Shown here: positions 17,068-24,363 of the stretch, in pieces
How the letters are laid out: each line of letters opens with the position of its first letter
Numbering within the stretch: position 1 is the stretch's first letter
Source of the DNA: Streptomyces monomycini
GTDB lineage: Bacteria; Actinomycetota; Actinomycetes; Streptomycetales; Streptomycetaceae
Length of the DNA stretch: 64,000 nucleotides
Assembly: GCF_022271435.1 (NCBI RefSeq)
Contig: NZ_JAFIQY010000005.1
Location: forward strand, 248,001 to 312,000
Reading direction: 5' to 3'
The notes under the pieces: generated by a model
Seen by the model: the letters and a program-made list of their open reading frames with translations, nothing else
What the model was told of the DNA's origin: nothing
The model's database searches: none
Translations under genes and position numbers: made by a program

Positions 17068-19571
17068 CAGTCCCCGTACCCGAGCTGGAGGTCGCGCTCG
17101 GTACGGCCGCCACCCGTGACCTGGAGGACCGTCGCCACCGGCGGGTAGCCCGCCGCGACGACGGTGTACTCGCCCGCCGACAGGTCGACGAACCGGAACA
17201 GCCCGTCCGGCCCGGTGGTCGCGGAGTCCACCACGTTGCCGGCCGCGTCCAGCAGGGTGACCCGGGCGTCCTCGACGGGTCGCCCGCCGCCGGACCGTAC
17301 GGTGCCGCGCAGCACCGCGCCGCCCGCCAGCTCGATGTCCTGCCGGGTCTCCCGGGCCGACCCGACGGTGACCGGCAGGGCGGCGGGGCGGTGCGCGGGG
17401 GAACTCGCGGCGAGGGTGTACTCGCCGGCCACCAGCTCCGTCAGGACGTAGCCGCCCTCGCGCCCGCTGCGCCCGGTGGCGACGACCTCGCCGCGCACGT
17501 CCGTGAGCGTGACCGCCGCGTCGCGCACCGGCGTGCCGTCCGCCGTGGTGACCGCGCCGGACAGCCGGCCGGCGCCGCCGAGCAGCAGGTCGAGCCCGAC
17601 CGGCCGCTCGCCGACCGTGACGGCGACCGCCTGCGGCCGGTGCCCGCCGGCGGCGGCGATCAGCACGTACGCGCCGGGGCCCGGCGCGCTCAGCGCGTAC
17701 TGCCCGTCCACCCCGGTCGCGCCGCGGGCCACCTGCCGGCCGTCGGTGCCGACCAGGGTGAGGGCGGCGTGCGGCACCGCGCTGCCGTCGCGGTGCCGGA
17801 CCGTGCCGCCCATCGGGACGCCGGGCACGTACGGGTCGGCGACGGCGGCCGGTGCCCGCGGCGTGCGGTCCGGTTCCGGGCGCTCCGGCGGGCCGGGCGG
17901 CGCCGCCTCGGTACGGGCCTGCGGCACGGAGAGCGCGTCCCGCTGCCCGGCGGGCGGCGGGACCGGGACGGGCGGAAAGGGTGAGGGGTGGGTCACCAGG
18001 GGTTTCTCTTTCAGGAGGACGGCGAGCAGCAGGCCCAGAAGGAGCACCGGCAGGAGGTAGAGGAGGACGCGCGGCACGGGCTGCGCGTAGGCCGCGGCCG
18101 GGCTGTCACGCAGTACGGCGGGCAGCGCGCCCAGCAGTCCCGGAACAAGTGACTCCGGTTCGGCGGCGTGCCGCCCGGACCCCGGCAGGCCGGGCCCGAT
18201 GTGCCCGGCGAGCCGGTCGGCGAGGAAGGTGAGGAAGAGCGCCGCGCCGACGCAGCCGCCGAGCTGCCGGAGCGTTACGTGGGTGCTGGTCGCGTGGGTG
18301 CTGTCGGCGTGAGTGTCGGTGGTGGCGGCCCCGGCGCGCCGTACGGAGTCGCGTACGGCCAGCACGAGCACCGGCAGCACGCAGCCGACGCCCAGGCCCA
18401 ACACCCCCGTCCCGAGGGCGTGCAGGGGCTGCCCGGCGTCCTGCGGCGCACGGCACAGCAGCCACACCGCCCCGCCCGCCAGCGCGCAGCCGACGACGGG
18501 GAGCACGCGGTGCCGGCCGGTACGGCGTCCGAGGTGGCCGCAGAGGACCGCGCCGAGCGCGAGACCGGCCGTCGCGGGCAGCATCAGCAGGCCCGACCGG
18601 GCCGGCGACGCGCCGTCGGCCACCGGCAGGAAGGTCGGCAGGTATGCGGCGGCGCCGAACAGGGCGGCACCGAGGGTGGCCCCGACCAGTCCCGGGAGGG
18701 CGAACACCGTGTCCCGCACGACACGGAGCGGCAGCAGCGGGTCGGTGCCGAAGTACTCGACGGCGAGGAACATCAGGGCGGCGCCGAGCGCGCCCAGCCC
18801 GAGGCCGACGACGGCCCGCGAGGTCCAGGCGTACTCCGTACCGCCCCAACTCACCAACACCGCGAGGCAGGTGGCGCAGGCGGCGAGCAACAGCGCTCCT
18901 GACAGGTCGAGTCGGCCCCGTACCGCGGGCTTGGGCAGCCTCGGCACGCACGCCGCCACGAGCAGCGCCAGGACACCGAACGGCACCCCGGAGAAGAAGC
19001 ACCAGCGCCAGGACGCGTGGTCCGTGAGGAAGCCGCCGAGCAACGGCCCGGCCGCACAGGCGAGTCCGCAGGCGGCGCCCGCCCCGGCCATGATCCGGCC
19101 GCGCAGTGCGGGCGGTACGAGGCTCGCGACAACCGCCTGCACCCCGATCAGCAAGCCCCCTGCCCCGGCCCCCTGGAGGGCACGGCAGGCGACCAGCTCC
19201 CCCATGGAGTGCGACCGGCCGGCCAGCACCGAACCGGCGGTGAACAGAGCCGCGGCGAGGACCAGCGCCGCCTTGCGGCCGAAGGCGTCACCGAGCTTGC
19301 CGTGCAGCGGCAGGCCGGCCGCGGCGGCGAACAGGTACGCGGTCACCACCCAGGACACCGTGTCCGGGCCGCGCAGGTCGCCGGCGATCCGCGGCAGCGC
19401 GGTGACGGCGACCGTCGCGCCGAGGGCGCCGGGCAGCAGGGCCGCCAGCAGCCCGGACAGGAGGGCCGGCGCCCCGCGGGGGCCCTGCGGTCCGCCGTCC
19501 TCCGTCCAGGCCGGACGGATGTCCGGTGCCGCCGCCCACCGCCCCGGTTCGGTCAAGGTGGTACCGCCCAC
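17067..19571 (-). CDS. DHA2-type MFS transporter fused to three carboxypeptidase-regulatory-like repeats
   Basis: An 834-residue membrane protein. Residues about 35-520 form a drug:proton antiporter of the 14-helix DHA2 type, with the cytoplasmic loop motif GKLGDAFGRKAALV and the motif C-like LLGGFLTD region. A Pro-rich linker then leads to three beta-sandwich repeats of roughly 80 residues from about 590 to the end (PMGGTVRHRDGSAVPHAALTL, LSGAVTTADGTPVRDAAVTL, LRGTVRSGGGRPVEDARVTL). Such CarboxypepD_reg domains usually sit outside cells. Start is GTG 19571 with GAGGGGAG upstream. The exported compound is unknown; the tail could dock a partner or surface glycan (inference). Confidence 0.9.
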   Translation of the reverse strand: MGGTTLTEPGRWAAAPDIRPAWTEDGGPQGPRGAPALLSGLLAALLPGALGATVAVTALPRIAGDLRGPDTVSWVVTAYLFAAAAGLPLHGKLGDAFGRKAALVLAAALFTAGSVLAGRSHSMGELVACRALQGAGAGGLLIGVQAVVASLVPPALRGRIMAGAGAACGLACAAGPLLGGFLTDHASWRWCFFSGVPFGVLALLVAACVPRLPKPAVRGRLDLSGALLLAACATCLAVLVSWGGTEYAWTSRAVVGLGLGALGAALMFLAVEYFGTDPLLPLRVVRDTVFALPGLVGATLGAALFGAAAYLPTFLPVADGASPARSGLLMLPATAGLALGAVLCGHLGRRTGRHRVLPVVGCALAGGAVWLLCRAPQDAGQPLHALGTGVLGLGVGCVLPVLVLAVRDSVRRAGAATTDTHADSTHATSTHVTLRQLGGCVGAALFLTFLADRLAGHIGPGLPGSGRHAAEPESLVPGLLGALPAVLRDSPAAAYAQPVPRVLLYLLPVLLLGLLLAVLLKEKPLVTHPSPFPPVPVPPPAGQRDALSVPQARTEAAPPGPPERPEPDRTPRAPAAVADPYVPGVPMGGTVRHRDGSAVPHAALTLVGTDGRQVARGATGVDGQYALSAPGPGAYVLIAAAGGHRPQAVAVTVGERPVGLDLLLGGAGRLSGAVTTADGTPVRDAAVTLTDVRGEVVATGRSGREGGYVLTELVAGEYTLAASSPAHRPAALPVTVGSARETRQDIELAGGAVLRGTVRSGGGRPVEDARVTLLDAAGNVVDSATTGPDGLFRFVDLSAGEYTVVAAGYPPVATVLQVTGGGRTERDLQLGYGD

Positions 19572-19783
19572 GTAATGCTCCCCTCGTCACGCCTGCGCCG
19601 CCGCCCCTTTCTCGCATCGGGGACAACGGCGTTCAAGCGCGGCGAGCGGCGGTGGACGGGGAGGTACGGGGCCCAACTGCGGTGCCGGAAGCGCCCGTCG
19701 GTCGCCCATCAGGCGTTTCCCGCCGGTGGCGGTACGTTCCGGCACGGACGGCGGGCCGACGGAAACCACCCGAACCGGTGAGC

Positions 19784-19840
19784 GTGCCGCGCCCCTCCCG
19801 GGGGCACGGCACCGCCCGGTCCCCCGGCGTCAGCGCCGGG
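19784..19840 (-). terminator. Two adjacent hairpins downstream of the SRPBCC gene
   Basis: CCCGGCG (19823-19829) pairs with CGCCGGG (19834-19840) immediately after the SRPBCC stop. A second stem, GTGCCG-C-GCCCC with GGGGC-A-CGGCAC (19784-19812), follows. Together they probably terminate the minus-strand SRPBCC transcript before the MFS promoter. Neither has a clear T-run. Confidence 0.5.
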
Positions 19841-20287
19841 TCACTTCTTCTCCGTCTCCTTGGCGAGGTTGGCGAGCAGCTCGTCGTAGATGCGGCCCAG
19901 CCCCTTGGGCGCGAAGGTCCGCTCGAAGAAGCCGCCGACGCCGCCCGCGCCCTGCCAGGTCGTGGTGACGACGACGTTGGCACGGCCCTGGCCGGCCGGG
20001 GTGACCACCCAGGTCGTCACCATGGAGGAGTTGCGGTCCTTCTCCACCAGCTGGCCGTCGGTCGGCTCGTCGACCTCCAGCAGGCAGTCGCGCACCCGCT
20101 TGCTCGTGGCCTGGAGCTTCCAGTGGACGAGGGTGCCCTTGCCGTCGCCGCCCTCGCGCACCTCGTACTCGCTGAAGTGCGCGGGCAGCAGCTTCTGACG
20201 CGTACCGCTGTAGTCGGCGAGCGCGTCGAACACGTCTTCCGGGTCCGCCGCGATCTCGCGCTGCGTACTGGCCTCGACCTGGCCCAT
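19841..20287 (-). CDS. SRPBCC (START/polyketide cyclase-like) domain protein
   Basis: A 148-residue protein with the helix-grip fold signature: an N-terminal strand VEASTQREIAADPEDVFDALADYS, a central antiparallel sheet (VTTWVVTPAGQGRANVVVTTTW) and a long C-terminal helix (LGRIYDELLANLAKETEKK). Members bind hydrophobic ligands or act as cyclases and aromatases; there is no polyketide cluster here, so it is probably a stand-alone ligand-binding or stress protein. Start ATG 20287 has GGAGGAAG upstream. Hairpins follow its stop. Confidence 0.85.
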   Translation of the reverse strand: MGQVEASTQREIAADPEDVFDALADYSGTRQKLLPAHFSEYEVREGGDGKGTLVHWKLQATSKRVRDCLLEVDEPTDGQLVEKDRNSSMVTTWVVTPAGQGRANVVVTTTWQGAGGVGGFFERTFAPKGLGRIYDELLANLAKETEKK

Positions 20288-20518
20288 GTGTCTCTTCCTC
20301 CGGTGCTCGTCTGCTGTTCCCGCGGCCCGCGAGCCGTACCGGCGCCGCGCTGCCGCAGGGCCACCACCTTAGGCGGGGCCCGGGCTCCCGGACGCCGCGG
20401 CCGGACCCGAGGGCTCCCGGCCCCGGCGGCGCGCCGGGAGCGGAGCGACCTACTCGCGCGAACGCAAGTTCTATTATCGCGCTCAGGCCGAGCTGCCGGG
20501 GCCCACAGCCTCAGCGAC

Positions 20519-20716
20519 TCAGGCGAGGCACACCGCGCCGGGCGGAACCAGCCACTCGCACCCCCCGCCCACCGGCCGCAGAAAGGCGACCGCCTGCACA
20601 GGACGCCCGTCCGGGCGGACGGTCGGATCCTGATGTCCCTCGATCACGTCACACAGGATGCCGACGCGCCCGGCGTCGTCCTGGACCCGCTTGCCGATGT
20701 CGTCCGACGTGACCAT
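20519..20716 (-). CDS. Small conserved hypothetical protein (65 aa), coupled to upstream small gene
   Basis: MVTSDDIGKRVQDDAGRVG... reads as a compact beta-rich protein; the family has no function known to me. It starts with the A of the upstream gene's TGA (TGATG), so translation is coupled, and GAGGGG lies five bases ahead of ATG 20716. Together with the 64-residue gene before it, it forms a two-gene unit divergent from a GntR regulator. I recall this arrangement recurring in Streptomyces genomes. Confidence 0.75.
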   Translation of the reverse strand: MVTSDDIGKRVQDDAGRVGILCDVIEGHQDPTVRPDGRPVQAVAFLRPVGGGCEWLVPPGAVCLA

Positions 20717-20910
20717 CAATGCCCCTCGGGGTGGCGTCGCAGGTAGACGTTGCAGTCGGTCACGGTCGTTATATCGCCGACGGCGCGCGCACGGATCCGC
20801 ACGTTGACCAGTTCGGCGCACCCCGCGCACCCTTCCACCGGAGTCGGCTCCAAGTCGAAGCGCAGCGGCAGTTCAACCGGCGCGGACGGGTATGTCTTCG
20901 GCTCGCTCAC
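20716..20910 (-). CDS. Small conserved hypothetical protein (64 aa), possible metal-binding Cys pair
   Basis: A 64-residue acidic protein with the motif CAGC in its middle and one later Cys in TDCNVY, which hints at metal binding or redox activity but is not proof. Start GTG 20910 has GAGG nine bases upstream. It is first of two overlapping small genes, transcribed away from the GntR regulator at 21062, so the operator dyads at 21003-21050 may control it too. Function unknown. Confidence 0.7.
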   Translation of the reverse strand: MSEPKTYPSAPVELPLRFDLEPTPVEGCAGCAELVNVRIRARAVGDITTVTDCNVYLRRHPEGH

Positions 20911-21002
20911 GACACGTCGCCTCGAAACGTCTTACGGCCGACCCCTTTCGGGTCGGTGATCTAGTTCAGTATCGGAGTGACCGAAGCACTCTCGCTACGG
21001 TT

Positions 21003-21050
21003 ACCAGTGCACTGGTGTGCCGACCCTGGCAGCGAGTCAACTCACGTGAG
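21003..21050. promoter_or_regulatory. Two perfect dyads, candidate GntR operators
   Basis: ACCAGTGCACTGGT (21003-21016) is a 14-base perfect palindrome and CTCACGTGAG (21041-21050) a 10-base one. Both lie just before the GntR gene and within its shared upstream region with the two small genes. Their position suggests autoregulation and control of the divergent pair. Binding is inferred only. Confidence 0.55.
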
Positions 21051-21061
21051 GGGCAAACGGT

Positions 21062-21784
21062 ATGGCCACTCCGAAGACATTCACGAAGATCGCCGATCAC
21101 TTCCGGGAGCGCATCCTGTCGGGGGAGCTCGAACCCGGCGCGCAGCTACCGACCAACCGGGAGATCGCCGGGCAGTGGCAGGTGGCAGCCGCCACCGTCT
21201 CCAGGGCCTTGCAAGCCTTGCAGGTCGAGAACTACATCCGGACCACCCCCAGGGGCACCTACGTCGCCGACGACCCCAGGTGGACCCTCTCGGCACGTGA
21301 CCGGCTGGCCCGTGTCCAACGGGTCAAGTCGTTCCTGGCGGAGGGCGAGACGAGCCGGGTCACTGCTGCCGGGCTGGTTGCCCCGCCGCTGTACGTCGCC
21401 GAGATCTTCGACCTCGGCGCCGGAGATCAGGTCGTGCGCCGGGAGTGGCTCGCCGGCCGGGGAAAGACCCGGACCGTGTTCGCCGTGACGTGGTACCCGG
21501 CACCGTTCGCCGCCCTGGTGCCGGACTTGCTGAACACGGCTCCGGGACGGAACCACGGGCTGACCGCGCGGGTCCTGGAAGCCACCGGGCGCACCGTCAC
21601 GCACGCCAGGGACGACATGCACGCCCGGAACGCCGACGCGCGGGAGGCCGGTGCTCTCGGGCTCGCGGTGGGGGCTGCCATCCTGGCGGGCGCTCACAGG
21701 TGGTCGGACGCCGAAGGAGTCATCGAGTACGGGGAGTGGTGCCTGCCGCCGCGGTTCACGATCGGTTACGAGTACCGGTCCTGA
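21062..21784 (+). CDS. GntR-family transcriptional regulator (HutC/UTRA-like)
   Basis: A 240-residue repressor-type protein. Residues 5-70 form the GntR winged helix (FTKIADHFRERILSGELEPGAQLPTNREIAGQWQVAAATVSRALQALQ and GTYV wing). The remainder resembles a UTRA ligand-binding domain (DQVVRREWLAG, VTWYPAPFAALVPDLL). Start ATG 21062 follows GAGGGGC. Two palindromes directly upstream are likely operators. Divergent from two tiny hypothetical genes, which are its most likely targets. The effector is unknown. Confidence 0.9.
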   Translation: MATPKTFTKIADHFRERILSGELEPGAQLPTNREIAGQWQVAAATVSRALQALQVENYIRTTPRGTYVADDPRWTLSARDRLARVQRVKSFLAEGETSRVTAAGLVAPPLYVAEIFDLGAGDQVVRREWLAGRGKTRTVFAVTWYPAPFAALVPDLLNTAPGRNHGLTARVLEATGRTVTHARDDMHARNADAREAGALGLAVGAAILAGAHRWSDAEGVIEYGEWCLPPRFTIGYEYRS

Positions 21785-21829
21785 ACCCGTACGCGGGCCG
21801 TGCTGCCAGCATGTTCCGGCCCTCGTGTC

Positions 21830-22732
21830 TCAGCGGTCCCGATACCGGTCCCGGACCTCCGGCAGCCGCCGGAAACCGGCCGACATGTAGGTGGCGACGG
21901 CGCCCCTGTTGGAACTCGGGGTGCAGACCAGCGCGCTCGACGAGCCTAGTTGTCGGAGTGCGGCCGCCGCGGCGGCGGTGATCGCCTTGCCGTGGCCCTG
22001 ACCGCGATGTTCCCTGTGCACGCCCATCGGTTCGAGCAGTCCGGGCCTCCCGGGGCCGGCCGACCACACCGTCACCGCCGCCACCGCGTCGCCCCGGTCG
22101 TCGTACGCGATCAGGCACCGGGCGTCGGTGTACGGCGTCCCGGCCGCCATCGCGTGCCAGTTCCCGTCCGTGAACGTCGACCCGTCGAACGCCGCCCGCT
22201 GCACGGCGGCCCGTACGGCTGCCTGCTCCGGCCCGGCCACCTCGATCCGTACGCCCGGGTCCTCGACCGGTTCCGTGAGGTCGCGGCGCAGCGGTGTCCA
22301 CGGGTCGTCGGTGCGCCAGCCGTCCTCGGCCAGCAGGGTGTGGAGCAGCGCGCCCGCCGGTGCGTCGACGTGCGCCTTTCCCGCCGGCAGGACGCCGCGC
22401 TCCGGATTGGTCAGGTCCTCGGCCAGCCGACGCGCCAGTTCTCCGTCCTGCCGGGCGTCGGGGGCGATCGCCAGTCGCAGCAGTCCGGGGCCGTCCAGCA
22501 GTCCCACGGCGCGCGTCCGTCCGTCCCGGCTCCAGGTCCGCACTGCCGCGGCCGTCGCCTCCGTGCCGAACCGCCAGTACCAGCCCAGGTCTCCCGGATG
22601 CAGTTGCATCGGAGCCGCGTCGTCCTGCCATTCCCGCAGGGCGGCCACCGCCTCGTCCAGCCCGTCGGTCCCCGGTTTGCCCAGCACCATCGTCATGCCC
22701 GGCATCACACACCACACGTCGGTCCCGCGCAC
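21830..22732 (-). CDS. GNAT N-acetyltransferase (two-lobe)
   Basis: About 300 residues. The C-terminal half carries the GNAT acetyl-CoA site (LEPMGVHREHRGQGHGKAIT, R/QxxGxG/A type) and a final strand ATYMSAGFRRL. The N-terminal half (LREWQDDAAPMQLHPGDLGWYWRFG) looks like a degenerate second GNAT lobe, as in several actinomycete acetyltransferases. The start is uncertain: GTG 22732 is the longest, while ATG 22705 or 22696 would also retain all conserved sequence, and none has a good ribosome site. Divergent from a second GNAT gene. Substrate unknown. Confidence 0.82.
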   Translation of the reverse strand: MRGTDVWCVMPGMTMVLGKPGTDGLDEAVAALREWQDDAAPMQLHPGDLGWYWRFGTEATAAAVRTWSRDGRTRAVGLLDGPGLLRLAIAPDARQDGELARRLAEDLTNPERGVLPAGKAHVDAPAGALLHTLLAEDGWRTDDPWTPLRRDLTEPVEDPGVRIEVAGPEQAAVRAAVQRAAFDGSTFTDGNWHAMAAGTPYTDARCLIAYDDRGDAVAAVTVWSAGPGRPGLLEPMGVHREHRGQGHGKAITAAAAAALRQLGSSSALVCTPSSNRGAVATYMSAGFRRLPEVRDRYRDR

Positions 22733-22818
22733 CCGAATTGGGGCGGGGGTGCGCTCCTCGCGGCCGATGCCGGTAAATGGCCGGTGGCTGGAGGACCGCT
22801 GAGCCTAATCTGTCGGCC

Positions 22819-23412
22819 ATGGCGGAACCGATACGGATACGGGACATGGAACAGGCCGACATCGACGCCGTGGCGGCCATCCGGGTGCGCGGCTGGCAGA
22901 CCGCCTATGCGGGGCTGATGCCGCGGGCGTACCTGGACGGGCTGAGCGTCGCCGAGGACGCGGCCGTGCGCCGGGAGTTCTTCGCCGCGGCGCCGCCCGA
23001 GGTGGTCAACCTCGTGGCGGAGCAGGACGGCGGCCTGGTCGGCTGGGCCGCCTTCGGACCCGCCCGGGCCGAAGACGGAGCACCGCCGCCCCCGGCGACC
23101 GAAGGCGAGTTGTACGCCCTCTACCTGCCTCCGGAGCGCATCGGTACGGGTGTCGGGCGCGCCCTGACGGACGCCTGCCTGGCGCGCGCCGGGCAGAACG
23201 GTTTCCGCGCGCTGCGCCTGTGGGTGCTCAAGGGCAACGCGCGCGCCCGGCGCTTCTACGAGCGCGCCGGTTTCCGGGCCGACGGCGCCGAGGAGGCGTA
23301 CGAGGTCGCGGGGGTGGCCGTACCGGAGGTGCGCTACCGGCGGTCCCTGCCGGCCGCCGTGACGCTCGCGGCGGGTCCTCAGGGCCCGGCCCGCTCCTCC
23401 GGCTCCTCCTGA
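22819..23412 (+). CDS. GNAT N-acetyltransferase
   Basis: A 197-residue single-domain acetyltransferase (IRIRDMEQADIDAVAAIRVRGWQTAYAGLMPRAYLDGLS start, LYLPPERIGTGVGRAL acetyl-CoA loop, LWVLKGNARARRFYERAGF end), like RimI- or phosphinothricin-type enzymes. Start ATG 22819 has no ribosome site, but TAATCT at 22806-22811 ends seven bases before it, so the transcript may be leaderless. The 3' end overlaps the convergent HEAT-repeat gene by 34 bases. Substrate unknown. Confidence 0.88.
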   Translation: MAEPIRIRDMEQADIDAVAAIRVRGWQTAYAGLMPRAYLDGLSVAEDAAVRREFFAAAPPEVVNLVAEQDGGLVGWAAFGPARAEDGAPPPPATEGELYALYLPPERIGTGVGRALTDACLARAGQNGFRALRLWVLKGNARARRFYERAGFRADGAEEAYEVAGVAVPEVRYRRSLPAAVTLAAGPQGPARSSGSS

Positions 23413-24005
23413 ACGCCCAGGCGGGCCAGGGAAGCGGCCGCCGCGGCGGCCAGGCGGGGGTGGTCGCGGGCCGCGGTGAGGGCGGGGACCGCGCGGCGGT
23501 CGCCCAGGGCGCCCAGGCCTTCGACGCAGGCGAGGGCCACGCGCCAGTACGGGTTGTGCGGGGTGAGCAGGCGTTCCAGGGTGGCGATCAGGGCCGGTAC
23601 GGATTCGGGGGCGCGCAGTTCGGCGAGCAGGCGGACCGGGTGCAGGGCGTAGGCGGTGCGCAGCGGGTTGGTGGCGAGTGCGGCGGCGGCGCGGGCGGTG
23701 CGCGGGTCGCCGAGGCGGCCGAGGGCGTGGGCGGCGGTGGCGCACCGTACCGGGTCGCGGTAGTTGAGCAGCAGGACGAGCGTCTCGAAGGCGCGGCGGT
23801 CGCCCGCGGTGCCCAGGATGAACGCGGCGATCTCGCGGGCCCACAGCGGGCGCTCGACGGCGGTGAGCACCTGGGCCAGTTCCTCGCGCCCCGCCGTGGT
23901 GTTCTTGCGGGCCAGCCCGAGGAGCCGCTCGTAGGCGACGAGGTCCTGCGGGGAGCGGAGTTCGGCCCGCACCCGGTCCGTCAACTCGTGGAATTCATCT
24001 TCCAT
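23379..24005 (-). CDS. HEAT-repeat protein
   Basis: A 208-residue protein made mostly of HEAT/PBS-lyase-type helical repeats from about residue 60 onward (AFETLVLLLNYRDPVRCATAAHALGRLGDPRTARAAAALA and further copies), which serve as protein-protein scaffolds. Start ATG 24005 follows GGAGGGGAG. No catalytic motif is visible. It overlaps the GNAT gene at its 3' end and is divergent from the 3-hydroxyacyl-CoA dehydrogenase gene. Confidence 0.85.
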   Translation of the reverse strand: MEDEFHELTDRVRAELRSPQDLVAYERLLGLARKNTTAGREELAQVLTAVERPLWAREIAAFILGTAGDRRAFETLVLLLNYRDPVRCATAAHALGRLGDPRTARAAAALATNPLRTAYALHPVRLLAELRAPESVPALIATLERLLTPHNPYWRVALACVEGLGALGDRRAVPALTAARDHPRLAAAAAASLARLGVQEEPEERAGP

Positions 24006-24363
24006 CTGCCACTCCCCTCCGGCGGATTTCTCACGGTACGTCCGACGTGGCCCGGGCCACAGCCTAAATCCCCGCGCCACCCCTGGCGCTCCTGGTTACC
24101 GGCGAGTTAATCTGCTGAGCACGGGCAGCACCCCTGCCCGGGCGGCCTGGTGACGCAGCCGCCACAGCGTGCAGTCGGTTCGGCGTCCAGCACGACGCTC
24201 ACGGCGCGGCCCCGGGACAGGGCCCGCCGCCGCACCACCCGCCTCGTACATGCCGTCCGCGCATGTGCCCGGCCCCTCCTCAGTCGTCACTTCCCGCCTG
24301 CGCTCACGGGCTTCGCTCCTCGGGAGCCCCTTTCGCACGGGATCCACTCTCTGGAGTCTCGCG
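24006..24363. other. Divergent intergenic region, no gene supported
   Basis: About 360 bases between the HEAT-repeat gene and the 3-hydroxyacyl-CoA dehydrogenase. ORFs across it are arginine-rich shadows. It should hold both promoters. A GGAG ribosome site (CTCTGGAG) precedes ATG 24364. I saw no clear operator or terminator. Confidence 0.35.

Noticed and set aside
20461..20490. AT-rich TTCTATTATCG as a promoter for the SRPBCC gene
   Set aside because: A GATAAT hexamer exists on the minus strand, but no -35 match and a 180-base leader would be needed; left unannotated.
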